64,000 nucleotides of DNA from Acidobacteriota bacterium (GCA_003223935.1 QHXQ01000042.1:1-64000); one strand, 5' to 3'. Positions 10,074 to 20,320 are shown, counted from the first letter of the stretch. Program-made: numbers and translations. The notes: generated by a model from the sequence alone, not told the origin.

Positions 10074-11267
10074 ATGAAAAATAGTCCGACGGCTCAAGGA
10101 GAGTTGTTGCTGCGAAATGCCCGTCTGGTTCTACCGCACAAGGTTGTCGAAGATGCGGCCCTGCTTGTGACAGAGGGCCGCATCGCGCGCATCTGGGAGC
10201 GAGCAGGCGGTGAAGATGCGCAGGCAGACGAACTGCTGGAACTTGACAGCGCAACAATCTTTCCCGGTTTCATTGACGTGCACATACACGGCGCGGTCGG
10301 CGTGGATACGTTGACGGCGACGGCAGACGATCTGCACAAGGTCGCGCACTTCCTCGCCAAGCAAGGTGTGACCGGATGGCTGCCGACGCTCGTGCCCGCG
10401 CCCGATGAAGACTACGCGCGCGCGGTCGAAGCAATCGCACAACTCATGCGCGAGCAAGCAGCGCGTCCGCCCGCCGCCCGCGCCGTCGGTGTGCACTACG
10501 AAGGCCCGTTCGTCAATCGCGCGCAGTGCGGCGCGCTGCGCCTGCCCTACTTTCGCAGCTATCACACGCCAGCAGATGTCGCACAATTACCCGTCGTCGC
10601 CGATGCGCCGCGCATGATCACAGTCGCGCCGGAGATCGAAGGCGGGATCGAACTCGTGCGGGAACTCACGGCGCGCGGCTGGATAGTCTCCATCGGCCAC
10701 ACGCGCGCCGATGTCGCCACTCTCGACGCGGCACTCGCGCTCGGCGCGCGCCACATGACGCACTTCTTCAACGCGATGTCGCCCTTGCATCATCGCGCGC
10801 CCGGCCCCATCGGCTGGGGTCTCACGAGCGACGACGTGACCTGCGACCTGATCGCCGACGGCGTCCACACAGACCCGCTCATGCTCCGCCTCGCCCTGCG
10901 CTGCAAGACGCACGAACGCCTGCTGCTCATTAGCGACGCGGTCGCGCCGACGGGCCTCGGCGATGGCACATACAAAATCTGGGACGAACAGATTTCGGTC
11001 GTCAACGGCCGCACGCAGAACGAACGCGGCAGCATTGCCGGCTCGGTCAGCGCGATGCGCGACGGCGTGCGCTTGCTGCACACGCTCGGCGTTGCGCCGC
11101 ACAAACTCGCGCGTATGACTGCGCTCAATCCAGCGCGCTTGCTCGGCGTGAATGATGTGTGTGGTTCAATCGAACTCGGCAAACGCGCCGACCTCACCGC
11201 GCTTGACGACGAAGGCCGTGTACGCCTCACGCTCATCGGCGGGCGCGTGGCTCATGCTGAGCTTTAG
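10074..11267 (+). CDS. nagA: N-acetylglucosamine-6-phosphate deacetylase
   Basis: Length is 397 aa, usual for the family. It removes acetate from GlcNAc-6-P in cytoplasmic amino-sugar use and cell-wall recycling. Amidohydrolase landmarks are in order: FPGFIDVHIHG (His70, His72), GVHYEGPF with metal-binding Glu143, SIGHTRA, THFFNAMSPLHH, IADGVHTD, and LLISDAVAPTG with the catalytic Asp; GSIELGKRADL near the end is typical. A TTG at 10104 with AAGGAG just upstream is a possible alternative start that would trim ten residues. No nagB or sugar transporter is adjacent. Confidence 0.93.
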   Translation: MKNSPTAQGELLLRNARLVLPHKVVEDAALLVTEGRIARIWERAGGEDAQADELLELDSATIFPGFIDVHIHGAVGVDTLTATADDLHKVAHFLAKQGVTGWLPTLVPAPDEDYARAVEAIAQLMREQAARPPAARAVGVHYEGPFVNRAQCGALRLPYFRSYHTPADVAQLPVVADAPRMITVAPEIEGGIELVRELTARGWIVSIGHTRADVATLDAALALGARHMTHFFNAMSPLHHRAPGPIGWGLTSDDVTCDLIADGVHTDPLMLRLALRCKTHERLLLISDAVAPTGLGDGTYKIWDEQISVVNGRTQNERGSIAGSVSAMRDGVRLLHTLGVAPHKLARMTALNPARLLGVNDVCGSIELGKRADLTALDDEGRVRLTLIGGRVAHAEL

Positions 11268-11316
11268 CGCGGCTTATGGTTGAGATTAACTAACGATCAA
11301 TTCAACACAGAGAGGA

Positions 11317-11359
11317 AACGATGAATGATGAACAGTTCTCTCATTCATCATTCATCGTT
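11317..11359. repeat. Hairpin built from short ATGAATG-type repeats between convergent genes
   Basis: A 16-bp perfect stem (11317-11332 with 11344-11359) is made of repeats of the theme GATGAATGATGAA. A third copy (11363-11375) can replace the right arm. It sits between nagA and the gene ending at 11366, so it probably acts as a bidirectional terminator. Confidence 0.6.
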
Positions 11360-11365
11360 CCGCAT

Positions 11366-11797
11366 TCATCGTTTCTCTTTGAAGCCCCAAACCCAGAAGC
11401 CGCAGACAACGAGTGTGGGCAAGACGACGAGCGTCTGCAATAGGAAGGCGATGATGTCGTTGGCGCGATGGCCCGTGTAGTCGAGACCATTGACGCCGAG
11501 AAAAGAAGCGATAAGGGTGATGAGCCAGTTGGCCCAAGCGGGCGCAGCCAGCGCAGCCGAGAGACGGCGCAAGCCGCGCACACTGTAATGGAGGAATTGA
11601 AAACTCCATGCCGCGACGATCAGCCACAGTCCGCCGAGCAGCGCGTTCAAGTGGGCCGCGAGCGCAAGCTTAGGTTCGCCGATGCCGAACTTCTGTGTGA
11701 TGGCAACGGCTGACCAGATGCCTGTCGCCATCCCGATCAAGAACAACAACGCGCCCATGAAGCTCAGACGTTTTCGGATTTTGTCTTCTTCAGTCAT
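11366..11797 (-). CDS. Small integral membrane protein, unknown function
   Basis: About 143 aa from ATG 11797 (MTEEDKIRKR); a longer frame to 11920 would run into the end of glcF and is not favoured. Four hydrophobic segments are visible: LSFMGALLFLIGMATGIW, LNALLGGLWLIVAAW, WANWLITLIASFLGV and the one before FWVWGF. A conserved-looking AHLNALLGG motif and a GLDYTGHRAND loop faintly recall the heme-binding styrene-oxide-isomerase-like four-helix family, but this is a weak guess. It follows glcF in the same direction and may be cotranscribed. Confidence 0.6.
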   Translation of the reverse strand: MTEEDKIRKRLSFMGALLFLIGMATGIWSAVAITQKFGIGEPKLALAAHLNALLGGLWLIVAAWSFQFLHYSVRGLRRLSAALAAPAWANWLITLIASFLGVNGLDYTGHRANDIIAFLLQTLVVLPTLVVCGFWVWGFKEKR

Positions 11798-11894
11798 AAG
11801 CAAACATTGACGAGTGACGAGCAAGGAAGAGCTAATACTTGATGATGAAAGCAGTGCGACCAGCTTGATCTGAACCGCGCCGAGCGCGAGCATT

Positions 11895-13244
11895 TTAACT
11901 TGTCTCTTGTCCGGCGTCACTGCTTTTTTCTGCCAACTTGCGGTACGACGCCTCGAGCAATTCGATGGGATGACAGACGCGCAAACGTAGTCCTTTGAGG
12001 CGCGCGCCCGCGCTGAGTTGCATGTGGCAACCGGGATTGCTGGTCATGACAAGCGTCGCGCCGGTCTCGGCAATGTGTTTGAGTTTTTCATCGAGCACGC
12101 GCATGGAGAGTTCCGTCTCGATCAAGTTATAGACGCCTGCGCCGCCGCAGCACACGTCGCTGCCCGTGAGCGGCACAAATTCCAGATCGGGGATCGCGCG
12201 CAGCATGTCGAGCGGTTCACTCGCGGCGCGTTGCCCGTGCAGCAGATGACAAGATGCGTCGTAGGTCGTCACGGGCGCATTGATGGGCGCGCCCGTGCGC
12301 AAAGACACGACGCTTAGCTGTTGACTGATGTCGCGCACGCGCGCGCTGAAACTGTGCGCGCGTTCGGCATACTGCGGATCAGCTGCGAGCAGGTGCGCGT
12401 AGGCTGCGAGCATCGCGCCGCAGCCGCCCGCGTTCGTGACGATGGGCGCAGCGTTGTCGTCGGCGAAGGCTTCAATGTTCTGCCTTGCAAGCCTGCGCGC
12501 GCCTTCAATGTCGCCGCCGTGCGCGTGCAACGCCCCGCAGCAGACCTGCCCACGCGGGCGCTCAGTCGCACAACCGTTCAAGGCGAGCACACGCGCCGTC
12601 GCCCGGTTGACGCGCGCGAACAGACCTTCAGTCACGCAGCCATCAAAGAGCAGCGCACGCGATGTGGTTATGTTTGCGCTTGCAGGCTGTGTCGTCGGCT
12701 CACGCTCTTGTTCAGTCAGACGTACAGCGCGCGAACCGTCGAGCAGCGCGAGCGCGAGATCAAAACGCGGCGCAAGCAGGTGCGGCAAATGGGTGGCGCG
12801 GAGCAGTCGCACAAGCCCTGTGTCGCGCAAGGTGCGCGCGACTGCGAAAGCGAGACGCAGACGTGCAGGGTGCGGCCAGATGTGGCGCAGCGCGAAGTGC
12901 AACAGCCGATCAGCCGCGCCATGTTCGCGTCTGCTGTTCGTCAAATCAGCGCGCGCCGCTTCGAGCAGTTGCCCATACTCAACACCCGCAGGGCACGCGC
13001 TCTCGCAAGCGCGACAGCCGAGGCAGCGATTGATGTGACGCGCAAACGTCGGCGCGTCTGCGCCGAGCCGGCCCTCTTCGACCGCGCGCATCAGATAAAT
13101 ACGCCCGCGCGGGCCGTCGTTCTCGTCGCCCGTCTGCACGTAGGTCGGGCATGCTTCAAGACACAAGCCACAGTGCACGCAAGCCAGCAACTTTGCCTCT
13201 TCGTGCGCCAGCACGCTGCCGAGTTGTAAAGGTTGAGCGCTCAT
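11895..13244 (-). CDS. glcF: Glycolate oxidase iron-sulfur subunit
   Basis: Start at ATG 13244 (MSAQPLQLG), about 449 aa; the frame upstream lacks family features. Two 4Fe-4S motifs lie near the N-terminus, CVHCGLCLEACP and CLGCRACESACP. Two cysteine-rich CCG modules follow (VCCGALHAHGG to DASCHLLHGQ, and DVCCGGAGVYN to NPGCHMQL), the layout of GlcF and related heterodisulfide-reductase-like proteins. It passes electrons from the flavin subunit during oxidation of glycolate to glyoxylate. The gene begins 37 bp after the GlcD-GlcE fusion stop, which supports an operon. Confidence 0.92.
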   Translation of the reverse strand: MSAQPLQLGSVLAHEEAKLLACVHCGLCLEACPTYVQTGDENDGPRGRIYLMRAVEEGRLGADAPTFARHINRCLGCRACESACPAGVEYGQLLEAARADLTNSRREHGAADRLLHFALRHIWPHPARLRLAFAVARTLRDTGLVRLLRATHLPHLLAPRFDLALALLDGSRAVRLTEQEREPTTQPASANITTSRALLFDGCVTEGLFARVNRATARVLALNGCATERPRGQVCCGALHAHGGDIEGARRLARQNIEAFADDNAAPIVTNAGGCGAMLAAYAHLLAADPQYAERAHSFSARVRDISQQLSVVSLRTGAPINAPVTTYDASCHLLHGQRAASEPLDMLRAIPDLEFVPLTGSDVCCGGAGVYNLIETELSMRVLDEKLKHIAETGATLVMTSNPGCHMQLSAGARLKGLRLRVCHPIELLEASYRKLAEKSSDAGQETS

Positions 13245-13281
13245 GCGTTGAATGAAAACAATGACTGAGTAGCAAATGAAT

Positions 13282-16101
13282 TCAACCGCGCACCTCTGAT
13301 GCAAAGAATCTGCCCGGCGCAAGCAACTCATGCGGATCAAGTTGCTGCTTGAGGCTGCGCATCAAGCGCGCGTTTGCGGCGGATAAGCCCCAAGCATCAG
13401 ACACCCGCCGCAAATCATCAGGCGCGCGTTCGACGATGAGCGCGCCGCCGAGCTTGTGCGCCGTATCGCGCAAGCTCGTGAACGTTGCAACAACGTGCGG
13501 CGCGTCTGTCTCGATGGTCTGCATAACGCGCAATCGCCCATCGCCGAGACCTGCATGCCATGAAAGCGATTCGACGTGGTCACGTTGCGCTTGGTGCAGA
13601 GCGACAAGGAGCGCTGATAAGTTCGACGGGCGGACGCTCGCACGCCAGATGAGTTGCCAGTCTGTGCGCAAAGGTTGGGCCGCGAGCGCGCGCCAGAGAT
13701 GTGCGTCCGGCTCGACGAGTTCGAGCGAGACCGTGCGCGCTGACTTAAAGAGCACGCGCGCGCGCGCCGCTTGATCCGCGACGCTTGCGTCATTGCCTGC
13801 GAAACGCACGAGCAACGCGAATTGATCTGTCGCGCCGGGCGCGCCGATTGTCGTGGCCAACGCGGGCGCGAGCAGTTCGAGGGCAACGGGCAGAAATTGG
13901 CCGGCGCGTAGTTGCCGCGCGCAGTTGATCAAAGTCTCGACATCTGGCGCGCGCACGATGATCGTTGCTTCATGCGCGGGGCGCGGGCGCAGCTTGAAGG
14001 TCAACTCTGTGATCAAGCCGAGCGTGCCGTAGCTGCCGTTGAACAGTTTACAGAGATCGTAGCCGGCGACGTTCTTGACAACGTTGCCGCCGGCTTTGAT
14101 CTGCCGGCCGTCGGCAAGAAGAGCGCGCAGGCCAAGCACGAAGCCGCGCGGCTGGCCGTAAGCAAAGCTTTGTGCGCCGCCCATGCCAGTGGCCACGACG
14201 CCGCCCACGCTCGCGCGCCCGTCGTCCGGCGGGTCGAGTGGCAACCATTGACCGGCGCGACTCGTTGTCTCATTGAACGCAGCGAAGTTCATGCCCGCTT
14301 CGACTGTGGCGACCAGATCGGCCGGTTCATGCCGGATGAGGCGCGTCATGCGGCGCGTCGTGATGAAGATGTCTGCGCGGGTGAGAGGATTGCCCGCGTC
14401 GAGCCAAGTGCACGCGCCCGCAGGCGCGACCGTCCAACCGTCGCGCGCGGCCAGACACATACATGCGCGCGCCTCTGCAACATTCGCGGGCGCAACCACG
14501 AGCGCGTGTTGCGTTGATTCGATCTGCTCATCGCACGCAAGCGCGATATTCTTGTCGCCGACCAACGCGGCGAGTTGACGTTGCGCCGCATCAGGCGCGA
14601 AGGCATTGTGCGCTGGCGTCTGAATTGTGACCGACGGACGCATGGCGTTGGCCGTCGGCATCGTCTGTTGTGCTGGTGTTTGCGCTTGGCTTGTGGCGAT
14701 GATGCGGGCTTCGCCGCAGCCGCGTGGCGTAGGGATGATCTTGCCGGGATTGCACAAGCCTGTCGGATCAAATGCGGCACGCACTTGCAGCATCGCGGCG
14801 AGATCGTCGTCCGAGAAGATGAGCGGCAGATAAGCCTTCTTGTCGAGACCGACGCCGTGCTCGCCCGTGATCGTGCCGCCCGCTTCGACGCACGTCTGCA
14901 CGATCTCTTTGCTCGCCGCTTCGACGCGCCGCACTTCGTCCTTGTCGCGCAGATCGAAACAGATCAGCGGGTGTAGGTTACCATCACCCGCGTGAAAGAC
15001 GTTGGCGAGGCGCAACTGATAGTGCGCACCGATACGATAGATGTCGGCGAGGACTTCGGGCAGACGCGAGCGCGGCACAACCGCATCCTGCAACATCAGA
15101 TCGGGCGCGAGCCGGCCCATCGCACCGAACGCACCTTTGCGCGCCGCCCAAAGTTGCTTGCGCTCTTGTTCGTCTTTCGCATGACGCACATGTCGTGCGC
15201 CATGTTTACGACAGATCGCTTCGGCGTGCGCGGCTTCCGTATCAAGTCCTGCTTCGAGTCCATCAAGTTCGATGAGCAGCGCGGCTTCTGCATCAGGCGG
15301 CAGACCGGCGGCGAAGACGCTCGCCTCGACGGCGCGGATCGTTGCGCCGTCAAGCATCTCCAAAGCGGCGGGCATCAGACCGGCGGCGATGAGCGCAGAG
15401 ACGGCGCGGCTCGCGTCGTTGACATCCGCGAAATCTGCGAGCAGCGTGCGCACCGCAAGCGGGAGCGGCACGAGGCGCACGGTCGCTTCCGTGGCGATGC
15501 CGAACGTGCCCTCAGAGCCGACGAAGACGCCGAGCAGATCATAGCCCGGCGCTTCCGCGCCTGTGCCGCCTAAGTCAACGACGCTGCCGTCGCTTAAAAC
15601 CACGCGCACGCCGAGGATGTGATCGGTCGTCGTGCCGTACTTCAAGCAATGTATGCCGCCTGCGTTCTCCGCGATGTTGCCGCCGATGGTGCAGCTTGCG
15701 CCGCTCGAAGGATCGGGGACGTAGTGCAAGCCGTGCGCGGCGACCGCGCGCGATAGTTGCGCGTTGACGAGTCCGGTCTGGACGATGGCGAGCCGATTCT
15801 CCACGTCAACTTTGAGCACGCGGCGCATGCGCGCGAGTTCAATGATGACGCCTTGATCGAGCGCAAGCGCGCCACCCGATAACCCCGTGCCCGCGCCGCG
15901 CGGCGCAAACGACACACGGGCGCGCGCGAGTTCTTTGACGACGGCCGCAGTCTCTTCTGTGCTCTGTGGAAACACGACGGCGCGCGGGCGATGTTTGTGC
16001 TGCGTCAGCCCGTCGCATTCATAGACGAGCAGTTCGTCGGCGTCGGCGATCACGCTGTCGCTGCCGACGATGGTACATAAATTATTGAGTAGTTTGTCCA
16101 C
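13282..16101 (-). CDS. glcD/glcE: Fused glycolate oxidase flavin subunits GlcD-GlcE
   Basis: Two FAD-binding halves are joined in one frame. The first (about residues 1-460) is GlcD-like: YECDGLTQHKHRP, PRGAGTGLSGGAL, DPSSGASCTIGGNIAENAGG, NVFHAGDGNLHP, ITGEHGVGLDKK and FDPTGLCNPGKIIPT. After a 30-40 residue linker the second half is GlcE-like: DIFITTRRM, WLPLDPPDDGRASVGGVVA and GGNVVKNVAGYDLCKLF. In E. coli these are separate subunits of the membrane-associated glycolate dehydrogenase. I place the start at GTG 16101, where GlcD homology begins; the frame stays open to an ATG at 16245, but that adds 48 non-conserved residues and overlaps the divergent gene. Confidence 0.88.
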   Translation of the reverse strand: MDKLLNNLCTIVGSDSVIADADELLVYECDGLTQHKHRPRAVVFPQSTEETAAVVKELARARVSFAPRGAGTGLSGGALALDQGVIIELARMRRVLKVDVENRLAIVQTGLVNAQLSRAVAAHGLHYVPDPSSGASCTIGGNIAENAGGIHCLKYGTTTDHILGVRVVLSDGSVVDLGGTGAEAPGYDLLGVFVGSEGTFGIATEATVRLVPLPLAVRTLLADFADVNDASRAVSALIAAGLMPAALEMLDGATIRAVEASVFAAGLPPDAEAALLIELDGLEAGLDTEAAHAEAICRKHGARHVRHAKDEQERKQLWAARKGAFGAMGRLAPDLMLQDAVVPRSRLPEVLADIYRIGAHYQLRLANVFHAGDGNLHPLICFDLRDKDEVRRVEAASKEIVQTCVEAGGTITGEHGVGLDKKAYLPLIFSDDDLAAMLQVRAAFDPTGLCNPGKIIPTPRGCGEARIIATSQAQTPAQQTMPTANAMRPSVTIQTPAHNAFAPDAAQRQLAALVGDKNIALACDEQIESTQHALVVAPANVAEARACMCLAARDGWTVAPAGACTWLDAGNPLTRADIFITTRRMTRLIRHEPADLVATVEAGMNFAAFNETTSRAGQWLPLDPPDDGRASVGGVVATGMGGAQSFAYGQPRGFVLGLRALLADGRQIKAGGNVVKNVAGYDLCKLFNGSYGTLGLITELTFKLRPRPAHEATIIVRAPDVETLINCARQLRAGQFLPVALELLAPALATTIGAPGATDQFALLVRFAGNDASVADQAARARVLFKSARTVSLELVEPDAHLWRALAAQPLRTDWQLIWRASVRPSNLSALLVALHQAQRDHVESLSWHAGLGDGRLRVMQTIETDAPHVVATFTSLRDTAHKLGGALIVERAPDDLRRVSDAWGLSAANARLMRSLKQQLDPHELLAPGRFFASEVRG

Positions 16102-16154
16102 CGGCAAGACGCGCGGGAAGAAAAAGCTTAACGACTCGGCGGACTGATGATACA

Positions 16155-16177
16155 CTACGCGCCCGCTCTGCGCGTAG
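16155..16177. promoter_or_regulatory. Inverted repeat in the divergent promoter region
   Basis: CTACGCGC (16155-16162) and GCGCGTAG (16170-16177) form an 8-bp inverted repeat with a 7-bp spacer. It lies between the glycolate oxidase genes and the membrane-protein gene at 16236, a good place for an operator. No regulator is identified. Confidence 0.3.
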
Positions 16178-16235
16178 CCGACTTTTCTCAAAGCAGAAAA
16201 GCCAGCGCTAACTAAACCTCGAAAGGAATGCAAAC

Positions 16236-16865
16236 ATGACCCCATTGACTGAGAAAGATATTGAATACCAGCGTGCCCTCGCTGCGATGCACAGTTTCGC
16301 CATTGAAGACATTCAAACCAATCGCGGCGGTTGGATGACCGAAGCGCAAATATCGAAACTCCGTTGGCGACCCGTCATCGGCTGCTTCGGGCTGTTGCTC
16401 CTCGTCGGTGGATTGTTGATCGTGGGCGCGATTGTGAGCGCAGCCTCAAGTCCAGACGCGGGCTTCTTCGTCCCGCTCATCTTCGGCCTTGTCTTCGCCG
16501 TCATCGGCCTGCTCATCGCGCTGCGTTGGCACAAAGAGATCAAAGAGAACCGCGTCGAGCGTTACGAAGGGTTGGTCTTGAAAGAGGAAGTGGACAAGAA
16601 GGTAAACACGGGGCCGGGTCTCATCCCCGCCCTGATCGGTGTGCTCATCGGCGCGATCCTGAGCGGCGCGGGCGTGAAGAACTACTTCTACAAACTCGAC
16701 AACGGGCGAAAGTTTAAGGTCTCGAAAGCGGCCTACAATGCGCTCGACTGTACCCGGCCGTACTGTGTCTATTACAGCCCTTTGTCGCATAGAATGTTGG
16801 CCGTCGAAGTGCTGCCGGACACAGGCACGGCGCAGCGCGTGCCGACTTTCACCCAGTTCTCTTAA
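16236..16865 (+). CDS. Membrane protein of unknown function
   Basis: Length is 209 aa, with AAAGGAA upstream of ATG 16236. The N-terminal 40 residues are soluble. Two clear membrane helices follow ([20 protein letters not shown] and the run [21 protein letters not shown]), then a charged segment and a third weaker hydrophobic stretch ([17 protein letters not shown]). The C-terminal 60 residues ([34 protein letters not shown]) look like a small beta domain. I do not recognise a family. It is tandem with the amidohydrolase gene (22 bp). Confidence 0.65.
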   Translation: MTPLTEKDIEYQRALAAMHSFAIEDIQTNRGGWMTEAQISKLRWRPVIGCFGLLLLVGGLLIVGAIVSAASSPDAGFFVPLIFGLVFAVIGLLIALRWHKEIKENRVERYEGLVLKEEVDKKVNTGPGLIPALIGVLIGAILSGAGVKNYFYKLDNGRKFKVSKAAYNALDCTRPYCVYYSPLSHRMLAVEVLPDTGTAQRVPTFTQFS

Positions 16866-16887
16866 AAACAGAAAGACGAGCGCGCCG

Positions 16888-18573
16888 ATGAAATCTTGGC
16901 TCAAAGCAGCATTGATGCTGTGCTTCGTTATGACCACGCTCCCGACAATAACAGACGGACAGACACCCGCAGCCGATCTGGTTGTCATCAACGCCAACGT
17001 GCACACGTTGGACGCACAGCGACCGACGGCTGCGGCCATTGCCGTCTATGGCAGACGCATCAGGGCGGTCGGCGCAACTGAAGAGATGCGCCAGTTCATC
17101 GGCGCAGGCACGCGCGTCGTTGATGCGCAGGGCGCGCTCGTCGTGCCCGGCTTCAACGACGCGCACGTGCATTTCCTCGATGGCGGCTTTCATCTCGCCA
17201 GCGTTAGCTTGCGCGATGCGAACAGCCCGGCGGAGTTTGCCGAGCGCATCCGGCAATTCGCCGCGAAGCTACCAAAAGGGCGTTGGCTCACGGGCGGCGA
17301 TTGGGATCACGAACGCTGGCCGGGCGCGCCGCTGCCGACCAAAGAGTTGATTGACAAGTTCACGCCCGACAATCCCGTCTTCGTTAATCGCCTCGACGGG
17401 CATGAGGCGCTGGCGAACAGCCTCGCGCTCAAACTCGCAGGCGTGACGCGCGCGACAATAGACCCGCCGGGGGGCTTGATCGTGCGCGACGCGCAAGGTG
17501 AGCCGACGGGCATTTTGAAAGATGCCGCGATGAGTTTCGTCTATGCGAAGATTCCCGCTCCGTCGCTCGACGAACTACTCGAAGCGGCGCGCGCGGCGAC
17601 CAACTACGCGGCCAGCCTCGGCGTGACAAGCGTGCAGGACATGTCTGCGGGCGCTGACGTGGCGGTCTATCAACTGCTCGCACGACGCGGCGAGTTGAAG
17701 ACGCGCGTCTATGCTGTCCGCTCAATCGTGTCTTGGGAAGTATTGAAGCGTGCTGGTGTGCTGCGTGCGTTCGGTAACGATCTCGTCCGCATCGGCGGCT
17801 TGAAAGGTTTTGCTGACGGCAGTCTCGGCTCGACCACCGCGCTCTTCTTCGAGCCGTACAACGATGCGCCGAACAATCGCGGCCTACTCAACGAAGAGAT
17901 GCAACCCGAACCCGTAATGCTCGAACGGGTCAAGGGCGCGGACGCCGTCGGCTTGCAAGTGATGATCCACGCCATCGGCGATGCGGCGAATGATAAAATT
18001 CTCTCCATCTACGAACAGGTCGAACGCGAGGATGGCCCACGCGACCGTCGCTTCCGCATCGAGCACGCGCAACACCTGCGCCCGCAGGACATCCCGCGTT
18101 TTGCGCGCGCACACGTCATCGCCTCGATGCAGCCTTATCACGCGATTGACGACGGGCGTTGGGCCGAAAAACGGATCGGGTACGAACGCGCCAAGACGAC
18201 TTATGCCTTTCGCTCCCTACTCGACTCAGGCGCAACGCTCGCCTTCGGCACAGACTGGTACGTCGCGCCGCTCAATCCAATGTTCGGCATCTATGCCGCC
18301 GCGACGCGCCGCACGCTCGACGGGCGCAATCCCAACGGCTGGATTCCCGAACAGAAGATCACAGTTGAAGAAGCCGTGCGCGCCTACACCGTCGGCTCTG
18401 CTTACGCCGAGTTCACGGAGCAAGAGAAGGGTACGATCACGCCCGGCAAGCTCGCCGATCTCGTCATCCTCGACCGCGACATCTTTAAGATCGATCCGGT
18501 TGACATAGAACACGCGCGCGTGGCGTTGACGATCATGGACGGGCGCGTCGTCTATGAAGCGCAAAACAAGTAA
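16888..18573 (+). CDS. Exported amidohydrolase family 3 protein (YtcJ-like)
   Basis: Start at ATG 16888 (MKSWLKAA), about 561 aa. Residues 1-24 look like a signal peptide ending TDGQ, so the enzyme is probably periplasmic. Family 3 motifs are ordered: [16 protein letters not shown] near 105, [52 protein letters not shown] and KLADLVILD. Members hydrolyse C-N bonds in amides or cyclic compounds using bound metal. The substrate is not predictable. Confidence 0.88.
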   Translation: MKSWLKAALMLCFVMTTLPTITDGQTPAADLVVINANVHTLDAQRPTAAAIAVYGRRIRAVGATEEMRQFIGAGTRVVDAQGALVVPGFNDAHVHFLDGGFHLASVSLRDANSPAEFAERIRQFAAKLPKGRWLTGGDWDHERWPGAPLPTKELIDKFTPDNPVFVNRLDGHEALANSLALKLAGVTRATIDPPGGLIVRDAQGEPTGILKDAAMSFVYAKIPAPSLDELLEAARAATNYAASLGVTSVQDMSAGADVAVYQLLARRGELKTRVYAVRSIVSWEVLKRAGVLRAFGNDLVRIGGLKGFADGSLGSTTALFFEPYNDAPNNRGLLNEEMQPEPVMLERVKGADAVGLQVMIHAIGDAANDKILSIYEQVEREDGPRDRRFRIEHAQHLRPQDIPRFARAHVIASMQPYHAIDDGRWAEKRIGYERAKTTYAFRSLLDSGATLAFGTDWYVAPLNPMFGIYAAATRRTLDGRNPNGWIPEQKITVEEAVRAYTVGSAYAEFTEQEKGTITPGKLADLVILDRDIFKIDPVDIEHARVALTIMDGRVVYEAQNK

Positions 18574-18625
18574 GCCTGCTTGATTGAGCATGGCTCATAA
18601 CCTTTGAGTATGAAAGCAAAACTTT

Positions 18626-19018
18626 ATGACTGAACACCCGAATGCGGCCGTGCTGCGACGCATATACGAAGCTTTCGCGCGCGGCGACTTCGCCGCCCTG
18701 AGCGATCTATTGGCCGATGATATCGTCTGGCACGTGCCCGGTCGCAGCCTCGTCGCCGGTTCGTATCATGGCCGCGAAGAGTTGCTCGGCTACTTCGGCC
18801 AGTTAATCGAACTGTCCGGCGGGACGTTCAAAGCTGAGTCGCGCGACATCGTGGCGAACGACAAGCACGTCGTCAGCCTTGAGCATTTGACGGCTGAGCG
18901 CGCGGGCAAATCGCTCGACGTTGAGCTGGCGCTCGTCGTGCGCGTCAGCGACGGCCGGATCGTCGAGGCGCGCGATTATTTCTCCGAGCAGAATGTGTGG
19001 GATGAGTTCTGGTCGTGA
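18626..19018 (+). CDS. SnoaL-like / nuclear transport factor 2 family protein
   Basis: Length is 130 aa, a typical single cone-shaped NTF2-like domain. The pattern VLRRIYEAFARGDFAALSDL, DDIVWHVPGRS, YHGREELLGYFGQL and GRIVEARDYFSEQ is the usual SnoaL/ketosteroid-isomerase-like signature. Members range from isomerases and hydrolases to simple ligand binders, so the activity is open. It lies 52 bp after the amidohydrolase and 21 bp before the transporter, all on the same strand. Confidence 0.85.
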   Translation: MTEHPNAAVLRRIYEAFARGDFAALSDLLADDIVWHVPGRSLVAGSYHGREELLGYFGQLIELSGGTFKAESRDIVANDKHVVSLEHLTAERAGKSLDVELALVVRVSDGRIVEARDYFSEQNVWDEFWS

Positions 19019-19039
19019 TGGCCGTTTGAGGAGCGCGCC

Positions 19040-20320
19040 TTGGAGTTCACCATCGTTGACGGCCTGCGCACGTTGAAGTTTGATCTTGTCCTGACGTTGG
19101 CGCTGGCGGCCGTCTTTCTGTTTGTCGGCGGCGTGATGCAGCAGCGCATCAGTCTGCTCAGACGCGCGAGCATTCCGGCGGCGGCCGTGGGCGGCTTGCT
19201 GTTCGCGCTCATCGTGCTGGCGTTGCGCCATTGGGGCGCGCTCGGCGTCGGGCTTGATACCAGTTTGCGCGCGCCTTTGCAGACGGCTTTCTTTACGACC
19301 ATCGGCCTCAGCGCGACCTTAGCGTTGCTGCGCGCAGGCGGTTGGCGCATGGGCGTATTTTGGCTGATCGCGTCGGCGTTGGCGGTCGTGCAGAACGTCG
19401 CAGGTATCGGCATGGCACGGGCGGTCGGTGCGCCCGCACCGCTCGGCATCGTGTGCGGTTCGCTGACGTTGACGGGCGGGCCGGCGACGGGGCTTGCGTT
19501 CACGAGCGTGTTTGAAAATCTCGGCCTGTCAGGCGCGGGCGCGCTCATCATCGCCTCTGCGACCTTTGGCATCTTCGTCTCGAACCTCGTCGGCAACCCG
19601 GTTGCAACTGCGCTCATCCGCCGCTTGAAGTTGGCGCAGCCGCAGGCAGCAACGGGACGCAAGCAGAACGAAGACGAGTTCTGGGCCATTGGCGCGATGG
19701 GCGCGGCGGCCACAACTGAACGCGATGTGAGCGACGCAGAGCGCGCGGCAGATGAATTGACGAGCGGCGAGTTGTTGCGCCACTTGTTGCTCATGCTCGC
19801 CGTGATGGGCGCGGGCGCATTGCTCGGGCTGGGACTAGCGCGGCTGCGCCTGACGTTGCCCGGTTACATCGGCGCGATGATCGTTGCCGCGCTGGTGCGC
19901 AATCTTGCTGAACGCTTCGGGCTGTTCCGGCTGAACGTGCGCGCCATCGAAGCCTTAGGCGCAGTCGCGCTCGCGCTCTTTCTCGTGCTCGCGTTGATGG
20001 ATTTGAAGCTGTGGCAGTTGGCCGGCTTGGCGCTGCCGCTGCTCGCCATTCTAGGCGTGCAGATCGTTCTGACTTGCGCTTACGCTGTGCTGGTCACGTT
20101 CATGCTGATGGGGCGCGACTACGAAGCGGCGGTGACGACGAGCGGGCACATCGGCTTCGGTCTAGGGATCACGCCCAACGCGATCGCCAACATGGAAGCA
20201 CTGGTCGAGCGTTACGGCCCTGCGCCGCGCAGCTTTCTCGTCGTGCCGGTGGTCGGCGCGTTCTTCATAGACTTCTCAAATGCGCTCATCATCACGCTGT
20301 TCGTTAATTTCGTGCGTTAG
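19040..20320 (+). CDS. gltS: Sodium/glutamate symporter family protein (GltS-like)
   Basis: 426 aa from a TTG start at 19040; GAGGAG lies 6 bp upstream and no ATG fits. About ten hydrophobic helices are visible, including the two inverted-repeat halves with G-rich discontinuous regions (SLTLTGGPATGLAF and TSGHIGFGLGITPNAIANM) that characterise the ESS/GltS family. It should import glutamate with Na+ across the inner membrane. A charged cytoplasmic loop of about 50 residues (TGRKQNEDEFW to ADELTSGELL) separates the halves. Confidence 0.88.
   Translation: MEFTIVDGLRTLKFDLVLTLALAAVFLFVGGVMQQRISLLRRASIPAAAVGGLLFALIVLALRHWGALGVGLDTSLRAPLQTAFFTTIGLSATLALLRAGGWRMGVFWLIASALAVVQNVAGIGMARAVGAPAPLGIVCGSLTLTGGPATGLAFTSVFENLGLSGAGALIIASATFGIFVSNLVGNPVATALIRRLKLAQPQAATGRKQNEDEFWAIGAMGAAATTERDVSDAERAADELTSGELLRHLLLMLAVMGAGALLGLGLARLRLTLPGYIGAMIVAALVRNLAERFGLFRLNVRAIEALGAVALALFLVLALMDLKLWQLAGLALPLLAILGVQIVLTCAYAVLVTFMLMGRDYEAAVTTSGHIGFGLGITPNAIANMEALVERYGPAPRSFLVVPVVGAFFIDFSNALIITLFVNFVR

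Noticed and set aside
13245..13340. A longer N-terminus for GlcF
   Set aside because: It overlaps the end of the GlcD-GlcE frame and precedes the conserved start MSAQPLQLG.
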